NCBI GenBank assembly: GCA_017643325.1
Contig: JAEPNS010000029.1
Coordinates: 3,090-16,367, forward strand
DNA: 13,278 nucleotides
Origin: Alphaproteobacteria bacterium
GTDB taxonomy: Bacteria > Pseudomonadota > Alphaproteobacteria > UBA6615
Direction of reading: 5' to 3'
Each line of letters starts with the position of its first letter. Positions within the stretch are counted from its first letter, which is position 1. Positions 7,346-13,278 of this stretch are shown one piece after another. The position numbers and the translations under genes were made by a program. The notes below the pieces were generated by a model, which ran no database searches, was not told the DNA's origin, and was given only the letters and a program-made list of their open reading frames with translations.

Positions 7346-10300
7346 TCAGCCCCGGCCCGCGCCGCCGAGCACGAACGCCCCGTAGACCGACGGCGGGTAG
7401 CCCGCATCGCGCAGGCGGTCGCGGGCGAGGAGCCAGCCTCCGGCATAGTCGCCGTGGCGCGCGCGCTCGTGGAACGCTTCCATGTAGAGCTGCGTCGGCG
7501 CGTCCTCGACCGGCCAGAGGCTGTTCACCACCGAGACGGCGCCACCGAGATAGAAACTGCGCGCCAGCCCGAGAAAGTCGTCGCCCGCTTCGAGCCGGCC
7601 CAGCCCGGTTTCGCACGCGGAGAGCACCACCAGTTTTGCGGACAGGGGCTTCTCGAACAGCTCCGCTGCCGTCAGGCGGTCCGCGCGCTCGGCGTCCGGA
7701 TCAGCAAGGAACAGCGCCGATTCCATGGGGTCGTAAGGATTGAACGTGCCGTGGGTCGCGAGATGCAGCACGTCGACACCCCCCTTTACGGAACGGCGCA
7801 ATGCCGATTCCGTCGCGTCCGCGCCGATGAGGCTCGTGACACGGTACGCCTTTCCGACGGACACGGCCTCGCGTCGGGCACCGGGGAGTTGCGGCAATTC
7901 TCCCCTCAGATCCGGGTCGCCGAGCACCGCGGCCGGCAACGGGCCGCGCCCACCGCTCGCCCCGCGCGCGATCCAGCCACCGGTGGGCAACACCACGACG
8001 GGTGATTTCCCGTCCAGCACGCCCCAGGGGAGGAAATAGAGGCTGCCGCGCGGCACCACGTAAAGCGTCCCCGTAGTGCCCCATCCGGAGAGGTCGAGGC
8101 CGCGTCCGATTTCCTCCGCGGCCGCTTTCTGTTCGGCCGGGTCGAGAGGCTCGGCCGGCGCACCGCGTGTTCCGCCGTCGACGGCCGGCCCGCCCGGTTC
8201 GGGCCGGACCCGCTCCGCCGCGTCGAGGTTCCATCGATCCGCAGTCGCGTGGATCATCTCACCCCGGGCCGAGCGCACAAGGGACCTGCCGCTGGCCGCG
8301 ATGCGACTGTTGAGTTCCGCCAGCCGCTCTTCCGTCAGCTTCCCCGTCACGACCGTCGCGCGGCTCGGCGTGACCAGCAGGAAACGGAGGCGGTCGTCCC
8401 CGTCGGGCGGAAGTGCGTAGGCGAGCCGGTCGCCGGGGCCGAGCCGCCGCTGCGCAGCCGCCAGCGTCTGTGTGCCGACCGACAGCGAATCCGCGAGCTC
8501 GGGATCACGCCGCCGCAGACGCTCGATCAGGCGTTCGCGCCGCGCCAGAAGTTGACGCTCGCGCTCAAGTCCGTCTCCCCGACTTGCGCCGGGTGCGGTG
8601 TTGCGCAGGCGCTGTGCCCGGATATCGGAGTCCAGCGCGTTGATTTCCGACACCAGTTCAGGCTGCCGCCCGGCAGCGATTGGGCGGTTCGCCAGCATAT
8701 CGACGAAAGCCCGCGCGCGTCCGCGTTCCAGGTCCCGGAACAGGGCCTCCATGTTTCCGCTTTCGATATCGAGCTCGATCAGGCGGCGCGTGATTTCTTC
8801 CTTGCCGATCCCGAAGCGCCGCTTGGACTCGTCGGTCGAGAGCGAGCCGGTCACCGCCTCCACCGCCGTATCGGCGGCCCGATAGGCCCTTTCGGCTTCG
8901 CCCGGCCTGTCGAGCGCCAGGAGCGCTTCGCCGCGCAGCGCCTCGATCTTCCAGACCAGGTCGGCAAGGCCGTTCTCGGCCGCGAAGGCCGCCGCGCGGG
9001 CCGCGGCCGGTTCGGCAAGGTCCGCCCTGCCAATGTCCAGCAATGCGCGCACCCGAAAGCCGTCCACCGTCGCCTGCCCGGCGGCAAAGCCGAGCGCCTC
9101 GAAATAGGCGCGCGCGGATTCGAAGAGCTGTGTCCCTGCGTCCGGGTCCCGGCGGTTGACGACCCGGGCCGCACCGAGGATGCCGAGATTGATGCCGCGG
9201 GCGAAATAGATGTCCGGATCGACGAAGAAATACTGCCGGTTCAGCGGGTGGTGGACGTTGTAGTAGGCCTCGGAAATCAGATCCTCGGCCGCCTGCGCCC
9301 ACGCTTCCGCCTGTTCGTGGTCGCCGGTCAGCAGCATCGCGCCGGCCATGCCGAGATGGCTGCGGAAATGCGCCCGCGTCATCGCGACGTTGTGGGCGAC
9401 ATCCGGCCAGAACACGAACAGCGTCGGCATGCGCCAGTCCTCAAGGCCGCGCACGACGCTCACAAAATCCTGGACCGCCGCCTCCGGACGGCCCTGCCAC
9501 AGCTTGGCCTCGCCACGCAGGGCGCGCGTGTTCACGTTGGTGCCGAAGGCCGCCAGCTCCAGCGCCTCGCTGGCCACCAGCGCCGCCTCGGCATCGGGGC
9601 CCCGCCCGAGCTGGATCAGCACCTGCACCCGGAAGTAGGACAGGTACCATTCATAGATTCGGTCCGTTTCGTTTTTCGCACCGCCGCGCGCCGCCAACGC
9701 CTGATCGGCAGAGTCCAGGAAACCAAGCGCCGCCTTCCCTTCGCCGCGCAGGAACGAGCTGGTCGCGGCATCGAGTTCAGGGGTGACGGTGAACTCGTAC
9801 GCGCTCTCCTCACCGGTCGACGGCAGACGCGCAGAGCCGGCATCGGGCAGCGGCAGATCGATGGATTCTCGAAACTCCGTGTCCGCCGCCCGCACCTGGA
9901 TGAGCGCGGCATAGTCCGGGTTCCAGTCCGCGGTAGGTTCCGGAAGCGGCCCGATCCGTCCGCCGATGCGCGGGCGGGCCCCGACCGACCGGCCGATATA
10001 GTCACGATGCTCGGCCAGGACGAGTTCACGGTCGCGATAGTGCGCCGCCTCGAAGAATTCGAGCGCGCGTTCCCAGACGGGCTCGCCTGCCGCCAGATCC
10101 CCGGTCAGGCCTGCGCGGGCATCCGCCAGGTGCAGCAGGCACCAGGCATAGCCCTCATACAGGTGTGTCGTCGCCGGCAGGAACAGGCCATAGAGCCAAT
10201 GCTCGGTCAGCTCGATCAGTTCCTGGGTGCGCACACGGCACTCCTCGCCCCAGCGCACCGCCTCCTGCCAGTCCTGGTTGCTGAGGTGGGCGACCGTCAC

Positions 10301-10972
10301 GCCGATCAGCGCGCGAATCTTCGAGCCGGCGAGATGACGCATCTCCTCGGTGTTGCTTGGCGGCGTGATGTAGAAGGTGGGCGGCCACCAGCCGGGCGCG
10401 GCCCCCAATACCTTGGCGTGATAGCCGATCGCCGCGTCCGGTTCGTCCAGCCAGACCGCGAGCTGGCCGAGCTGGGACAGCGCCTCCACGTTGTTGCCGA
10501 AGAGTGACATTTCCTCGCGGGAGAGCTCGGCGATCTTCTCGCGCGCCAGCTCGGGCTGCCCCGCGTGGATCAGGTACTGGACCATCTGGGATGAAAGCCA
10601 GTAGTCACGGAACCGGTTGTCGTCGGGGATCTCGGCGCGGATTTCCGGCACGAGGCTCTGGGCAAGCTTCCAGTCCTTACTGAGCCCTGCGCGCCAGAAC
10701 GCCTCGATCGTGGGCGTCACCTCGATCCCGTTGCCGAGCACATCACCCGCCTTCGGAGGGGCCGCAGCCTCGGCCGGCTCGGCCATGTCTATTTCTTCCC
10801 AGCCGGTGTGGGTCCCGCGCGGTGACACGCTTTCATACGCGGCAATCTGGGCCGGCGTGTTTTCGGCTGACAACGCCTGCTCCCCGATCGGTGCAATTTC
10901 CACCGGTGTCGCACAGGCGGACAGCAGGCCGAGGAGGGCACACGCCGCAAAGGTGGGGACAAGCCGCTTCAC
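7346..10972 (-). CDS. Predicted lipoprotein with TPR-like repeats and C-terminal CHAT (caspase-like) peptidase domain
   Basis: A 1208-residue protein. Residues 1-20 form a lipoprotein signal with lipobox LSAC (Cys20). Ala21-Thr22 follow and there is no Asp at +2, so outer-membrane sorting is possible. Residues ~90-760 are mostly helical with TPR-like pairs, clearest around 120-190, 400-510 and 640-740. A conserved pre-CHAT segment ERGRARAFVDML (~749-760) leads into an Arg/Glu-rich, coiled-coil-like stretch (~775-822). The CHAT domain covers ~845-1208: YVVPRGSLYFLPWGVL, then HLATHG (His1074) and VLSACETG (Cys1120), then ARSFYLGGAVSVVNSLWPV. The His/Cys dyad is intact, so it is probably an active cysteine peptidase. 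Target and trigger are unknown. The GTG start overlaps the TGA of the upstream patatin gene in GTGA, and GGGA lies just upstream. It ends five bases from the convergent qor stop. Confidence 0.93.
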   Translation of the reverse strand: MKRLVPTFAACALLGLLSACATPVEIAPIGEQALSAENTPAQIAAYESVSPRGTHTGWEEIDMAEPAEAAAPPKAGDVLGNGIEVTPTIEAFWRAGLSKDWKLAQSLVPEIRAEIPDDNRFRDYWLSSQMVQYLIHAGQPELAREKIAELSREEMSLFGNNVEALSQLGQLAVWLDEPDAAIGYHAKVLGAAPGWWPPTFYITPPSNTEEMRHLAGSKIRALIGVTVAHLSNQDWQEAVRWGEECRVRTQELIELTEHWLYGLFLPATTHLYEGYAWCLLHLADARAGLTGDLAAGEPVWERALEFFEAAHYRDRELVLAEHRDYIGRSVGARPRIGGRIGPLPEPTADWNPDYAALIQVRAADTEFRESIDLPLPDAGSARLPSTGEESAYEFTVTPELDAATSSFLRGEGKAALGFLDSADQALAARGGAKNETDRIYEWYLSYFRVQVLIQLGRGPDAEAALVASEALELAAFGTNVNTRALRGEAKLWQGRPEAAVQDFVSVVRGLEDWRMPTLFVFWPDVAHNVAMTRAHFRSHLGMAGAMLLTGDHEQAEAWAQAAEDLISEAYYNVHHPLNRQYFFVDPDIYFARGINLGILGAARVVNRRDPDAGTQLFESARAYFEALGFAAGQATVDGFRVRALLDIGRADLAEPAAARAAAFAAENGLADLVWKIEALRGEALLALDRPGEAERAYRAADTAVEAVTGSLSTDESKRRFGIGKEEITRRLIELDIESGNMEALFRDLERGRARAFVDMLANRPIAAGRQPELVSEINALDSDIRAQRLRNTAPGASRGDGLERERQLLARRERLIERLRRRDPELADSLSVGTQTLAAAQRRLGPGDRLAYALPPDGDDRLRFLLVTPSRATVVTGKLTEERLAELNSRIAASGRSLVRSARGEMIHATADRWNLDAAERVRPEPGGPAVDGGTRGAPAEPLDPAEQKAAAEEIGRGLDLSGWGTTGTLYVVPRGSLYFLPWGVLDGKSPVVVLPTGGWIARGASGGRGPLPAAVLGDPDLRGELPQLPGARREAVSVGKAYRVTSLIGADATESALRRSVKGGVDVLHLATHGTFNPYDPMESALFLADPDAERADRLTAAELFEKPLSAKLVVLSACETGLGRLEAGDDFLGLARSFYLGGAVSVVNSLWPVEDAPTQLYMEAFHERARHGDYAGGWLLARDRLRDAGYPPSVYGAFVLGGAGRG

Positions 10973-12117
10973 GATCCCGCGGCTCCCGCCCGGTCATCCG
11001 GAAAAGCCTGCATACCCTCAGGCGCGAAGTAGAGCCTCGTGCTGCCTGCGGGCGCGCCGAACGCCGCTTCGACCCGGCGCAGCGAGGCCTCCGCAGCTGC
11101 GACCAGCGGCTCGGGGTCGGTCTCGCTGCTGCGCGGCACCGACCCGGGATCACGCGGCGCAACGATCATGGTCGGGATCCCGAACCCCTCACCGTACAGC
11201 CGGCCGACGGCCGTGTTGTAGGCGTCGGCGCGGCGCGCAAATGCATCGCGGAACGCGGCGGGAAAGCCACCCATGCGGAACAGGCCGTAGATTCGCTCCA
11301 CCAGGCTGACCGCATCACGCGTTTCCGGCGTCGAGGTCGGTAGGATGAGCATGTGGGTGCAGCCGTCCGAAACGGCAGGCGCCACGGGCACCGGCGCCCC
11401 GATAAAGCCGTCGACATAGTCACGCCCGCGGATCGTTTCGCGGTTGTCCGAAAACAGAGGCATCGACGTCGAGGCCCGCACCGCAGACACGAACTCGCGC
11501 GCCGCCAGTTCCCGGTTGTCGAACATGCGCGTGCGCCCGTCGCCTGCATCGGTGGCAGAGACCGCGACGCGCACCGGGCTCGCGAGCACCGCGTCGGCGT
11601 CGAGCGCCTTGCCCCGGGTGATCCACTGGTCGAACAGGAAGCCGATATCCATTGGTTCGGACAGCCGCCAACGGTCGATGAAGTGCCCGTGGCCGGCGAG
11701 GTTCTGGTAGTAGATCGAGGTGCCATAGGCGATCTGCCCGGCAGCGAGATAGGCGACAGTCAGGGCCCCGGCCGACGTGCCGTACATGGCGTCGAAGGTT
11801 TGCGCGATTCCGAGCTGGTCGAGCGCGACGGCCGCTGCGGATCCCACGATGCCACGCATGCCGCCGCCCTGCACGACAAGACAGAGCCGGTTGCCGTCGG
11901 ATCCGCTTCCCGGAACATAACCCGACAACCTGCGCGCCTCGATCACGGCCCGGACTTCCTCGTGGCCCTGTCCCAGCACGATACCCGGGGGAACCGGCTG
12001 CGCTTCGGGCGCGGTGGAACACGCGCCCGCAGCCATCAGCAGGCTTCCCGCAAGGATGCGTCTCCACCGCCGCCGACCATCCGTCGGCGGGATATCCGGA
12101 CACCTTTCACCGATCAC
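10969..12117 (-). CDS. Predicted lipoprotein, patatin-like phospholipase
   Basis: A 382-residue protein. From the GTG at 12117 (GGAG four bases upstream) it begins with an Arg-rich n-region (15-20) and a hydrophobic segment ILAGSLLMAAGA ending at Cys33. This is a probable though non-ideal lipobox (A-G-A-C), with Ser at +2. The patatin fold shows the oxyanion loop GGGMRG (84-89), the nucleophile elbow GTSAG (Ser115) and the catalytic Asp-Gly (236-237, in YVDGF), so the Ser/Asp dyad is complete. The segment after Asp-Gly (APVPVAP...GCTHMLILPTST) resembles the YjjU/RssA-like group. It is expected to hydrolyse phospholipid or other acyl esters at the envelope; the substrate is unknown. Its last four bases are shared with the start of the CHAT gene, indicating translational coupling. 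No other start gives a sensible signal peptide; the frame upstream of 12117 looks non-coding. Confidence 0.92.
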   Translation of the reverse strand: MIGERCPDIPPTDGRRRWRRILAGSLLMAAGACSTAPEAQPVPPGIVLGQGHEEVRAVIEARRLSGYVPGSGSDGNRLCLVVQGGGMRGIVGSAAAVALDQLGIAQTFDAMYGTSAGALTVAYLAAGQIAYGTSIYYQNLAGHGHFIDRWRLSEPMDIGFLFDQWITRGKALDADAVLASPVRVAVSATDAGDGRTRMFDNRELAAREFVSAVRASTSMPLFSDNRETIRGRDYVDGFIGAPVPVAPAVSDGCTHMLILPTSTPETRDAVSLVERIYGLFRMGGFPAAFRDAFARRADAYNTAVGRLYGEGFGIPTMIVAPRDPGSVPRSSETDPEPLVAAAEASLRRVEAAFGAPAGSTRLYFAPEGMQAFPDDRAGAAGS

Positions 12118-12158
12118 GGAGCTCCCACTCTCCCGACACCCAAACTCCGACGTGCGCG

Positions 12159-12187
12159 ATTCTGCTGACCAAGTGACCGCAACGCAA
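12159..12187 (-). promoter_or_regulatory. Possible sigma-70-type promoter for the patatin-CHAT pair
   Basis: On the minus strand TTGCGT (12187-12182) and CAGAAT (12164-12159) are separated by 17 bases. They match 3/6 and 4/6 of the TTGACA and TATAAT consensus. The -10 element lies about 41 bases upstream of the patatin GTG start. Matches this weak occur by chance; the 125-base gap upstream of the pair is the main reason to consider it. Confidence 0.25.
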
Positions 12188-12207
12188 GCAGCGCGAGAGC
12201 GTAGGGC

Positions 12208-12227
12208 GTGCCCGCCGCCAAGGGCAC
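12208..12227 (-). terminator. Possible weak hairpin after the alpha/beta hydrolase gene
   Basis: Perfect 6-bp stem (GTGCCC with GGGCAC) around an 8-base loop, about 15 bases past the hydrolase stop on the minus strand. No T-tract follows, so it may be a weak or factor-dependent terminator, a processing hairpin, or chance in GC-rich DNA. The rest of the gap 12118-12242 holds the weak promoter candidate and no gene that I can see. Confidence 0.25.
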
Positions 12228-12242
12228 CAGGGCTCCCCGCAC

Positions 12243-13079
12243 CTATGCGTCGAGAAGAGTTCGCCTGAGCCATTTCGCCACAAGGTCGGTGATCGCGTCC
12301 TCGCGGTCGTTGTAGTAGTGGTCGCAATTCTCGACGATCTCGACATCGCAGGGCCCGGCGGATGCGGCCGCGAAGTCCTCCGCCGGATAGGATTCGCGCC
12401 GCTCCTTGTCGCCCCGGATATAGAGCGTCGGACACATCACCCGCGGCGCCGTCTCGACCGTGTCGGGCATGGTGGTAAGCCGGTCCAGAAAGCTGTGGGC
12501 CGTCAGCACGTACCACCAGCCCGGCACGAGAATCAGTTCGTCGCCGCGCCCTTCGCCTACCATCGCTTCGGCCTCACGCCGGATTTCGTCGGTCCTGGCA
12601 CCGCCGAGCAGGCCGGTCTCCGGCGCCAGCGAGCGTGCGCTGTCGCCGCCCGCATGCGCAGAGAGAAGAACCAGCGCCGGCGTCTCGGGGTGGTTGGCGG
12701 CATGCTGGACCGCCAGAAAGCCCCCGTTGCTGTGGCCGATCAGGACGGGCGCATCGAATCCGTGTTCCGACGCCACCCACCGTGCCGCGAACTCGTTGTC
12801 GGCTATGCCTTCGGCGGTGGTCTGGAACGCCGCGCCTTCGACCGCCCGGCTGTTGCGGTTCGACAGTATATCGTGGCCGCGCCTGTTGAACGCGAGACAG
12901 GAAAAGCCGAGTTCGGTCAGCGCCGGCGGCAGGAATCGGGGAGCCCCGACGTAGAAGTTCATTGTATTGCCATGGAACAGAAGGACCGCGCCGGCGGACT
13001 GCCCTCCATCGGGTTCGTACCAGGCACCATCGAGCGGCTGGTCCGTATCGGTTTCGATGGTCACGAGTTCGGTGTGCAT
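12243..13079 (-). CDS. Alpha/beta hydrolase fold protein
   Basis: A 278-residue serine hydrolase with a complete apparent triad: Ser117 in GHSNGG, Asp224 in YIRGDKE and His254 in NCDHYYND. LLFHGNTMNFY (~33-43) supplies the HGN oxyanion strand-turn, and AFNRRGHD (~63-70) is another fold signature. A Trp/Tyr-containing segment PGWWYVLTAHSFLDR lies in the likely lid or cap region. No signal peptide is seen from the chosen start, so it is probably cytoplasmic. The substrate cannot be assigned (esterase, thioesterase or amidase are possible). ATG at 13079 is chosen because GGAG lies eight bases upstream; the 26-residue upstream extension runs into the leader hairpin. It lies between rho and the patatin gene on the same strand, 125 bases from the latter. 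Whether it belongs with the patatin-CHAT pair is unclear. Confidence 0.92.
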   Translation of the reverse strand: MHTELVTIETDTDQPLDGAWYEPDGGQSAGAVLLFHGNTMNFYVGAPRFLPPALTELGFSCLAFNRRGHDILSNRNSRAVEGAAFQTTAEGIADNEFAARWVASEHGFDAPVLIGHSNGGFLAVQHAANHPETPALVLLSAHAGGDSARSLAPETGLLGGARTDEIRREAEAMVGEGRGDELILVPGWWYVLTAHSFLDRLTTMPDTVETAPRVMCPTLYIRGDKERRESYPAEDFAAASAGPCDVEIVENCDHYYNDREDAITDLVAKWLRRTLLDA

Positions 13080-13102
13080 CGGGACATCTCCGGAGTGCGG
13101 GA

Positions 13103-13120
13103 CCGGGACAACCATCCCGG
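13103..13120. repeat. Inverted repeat in the leader of the alpha/beta hydrolase gene
   Basis: Perfect 6-bp arms CCGGGA and TCCCGG around a 6-base centre. It lies ten bases from the rho terminator hairpin and directly upstream of the ribosome-binding site of the alpha/beta hydrolase (GGAG, ~13088-13091). It could be an operator dyad or a 5' leader hairpin. Apart from this and the terminator, I see nothing else in the gap 13080-13178, and no clear promoter. Confidence 0.4.
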
Positions 13121-13150
13121 AACAAACAAGGGCGGGTACTGGACCCGCCC
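13119..13150 (-). terminator. Intrinsic terminator of rho
   Basis: On the minus strand, a perfect 8-bp GC-rich stem (GGGCGGGT with ACCCGCCC, 13150 to 13130) with a 5-base loop is followed by the T-rich run TTGTTTGTT. It begins 28 bases past the rho stop codon. It should separate rho transcription from the alpha/beta hydrolase gene, which implies the hydrolase has its own promoter or depends on read-through. Confidence 0.85.
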
Positions 13151-13178
13151 TCAACATTTCACATGACCCGATGAGCCG

Positions 13179-13278
13179 TCACTGGTTCATGGTGTCGTAG
13201 AAGTCGTTGTTGTTCTTGGTCGACTTCATCTTGCCGAGCAGGAACTCCATGCCGTCGACTACCCCCATCGGGTTGAGG
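13179..13278 (-). CDS. rho: Transcription termination factor Rho, C-terminal fragment
   Basis: Only the last 32 residues are in the window; the gene extends past the right edge. The sequence LNPMGVVDGMEFLLGKMKSTKNNNDFYDTMNQ matches the characteristic Rho C-terminus (LxPMxxxxxMEFLLxKxxxTKxNxxFxxxM). Rho is the hexameric RNA-dependent ATPase that ends transcription of untranslated RNA; the ATPase domain is outside the window. It ends in TGA and is followed by an intrinsic terminator. In many Alphaproteobacteria rho lies directly upstream of mnmE, which supports the identification. Confidence 0.93.
   Translation of the reverse strand, partial: LNPMGVVDGMEFLLGKMKSTKNNNDFYDTMNQ

Noticed and set aside
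8249..10507. Very long plus-strand open frame (752 codons) opposite the CHAT gene
   Set aside because: It lies wholly within the CHAT coding sequence, shows no recognisable domain, and its Arg/Gln/Gly-rich translation is typical of antisense frames in GC-rich genes. The minus-strand product has clear domains and motifs.
12118..12516. N-terminal extension of the patatin frame up to 12516
   Set aside because: It overlaps the end of the alpha/beta hydrolase gene, looks non-coding, and would bury the signal peptide. GTG at 12117 with a ribosome-binding site fits better.
13080..13157. 26-residue N-terminal extension of the alpha/beta hydrolase
   Set aside because: It would run through the leader inverted repeat and the rho terminator. 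ATG at 13079 has GGAG eight bases upstream.
13155..13170. Degenerate parS-like sequence (CATTTCACATGACCCG)
   Set aside because: Only 10 of 16 positions match the consensus and the palindrome is lost; probably chance.
1..13278. Mobile elements, CRISPR arrays, tRNA or rRNA genes
   Set aside because: I found no transposase, integrase, terminal repeats, regularly spaced repeats or tRNA-like cloverleaf by eye on either strand.

Overview
The window reads as a chromosomal segment of a GC-rich alphaproteobacterium, possibly Rhodospirillales-like. The indicators are the minus-strand order rho ... mnmE - mnmG - rsmG, two perfect parS sites (TGTTTCACGTGAAACA), and a DUF6489-type small protein. parA and parB are expected just beyond the left edge, so this is probably the origin-proximal centromere region. 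The lineage is inferred from gene content, not from a search.

Layout, left to right. (1) 1-3727, all minus strand: the start of rsmG, mnmG, mnmE and a small DUF6489-type gene. MnmE and MnmG together modify wobble uridines in tRNA, and RsmG methylates 16S rRNA. One parS lies inside the rsmG reading frame and the other in the mnmE-mnmG gap. (2) 3816-7340, plus strand: a compact three-gene set encoding a DUF255 thioredoxin-fold/YyaL-like protein, an Ogt-type alkylated-DNA repair methyltransferase and a zinc-free quinone oxidoreductase. The first two overlap by one base. (3) 7346-12117, minus strand: two genes overlapping by four bases (GTGA). The first encodes a predicted lipoprotein patatin-like lipase, the second a 1208-residue predicted lipoprotein with TPR-like helices and a C-terminal CHAT (caspase-like) peptidase domain with an intact His/Cys pair. 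(4) 12243-13079, minus strand: an alpha/beta hydrolase. (5) 13179-13278, minus strand: the last codons of rho, followed by a good intrinsic terminator.

The housekeeping genes at both ends (rho on the right, mnmE-mnmG-rsmG on the left) are commonly adjacent in Alphaproteobacteria. Here about 9.5 kb of other genes sits between them. Within that block the lipase/CHAT pair is the best candidate for an undescribed system: two translationally coupled hydrolases, both predicted to be lipid-anchored outside the cytoplasm, one with a large helical sensor-like region. What it senses or cleaves cannot be read from the sequence.

I see no tRNA, rRNA, CRISPR array, insertion sequence or transposase. No stretch longer than 300 bases lacks a gene; the longest gaps are about 125 bases (12118-12242) and 99 bases (13080-13178), and both are described below.
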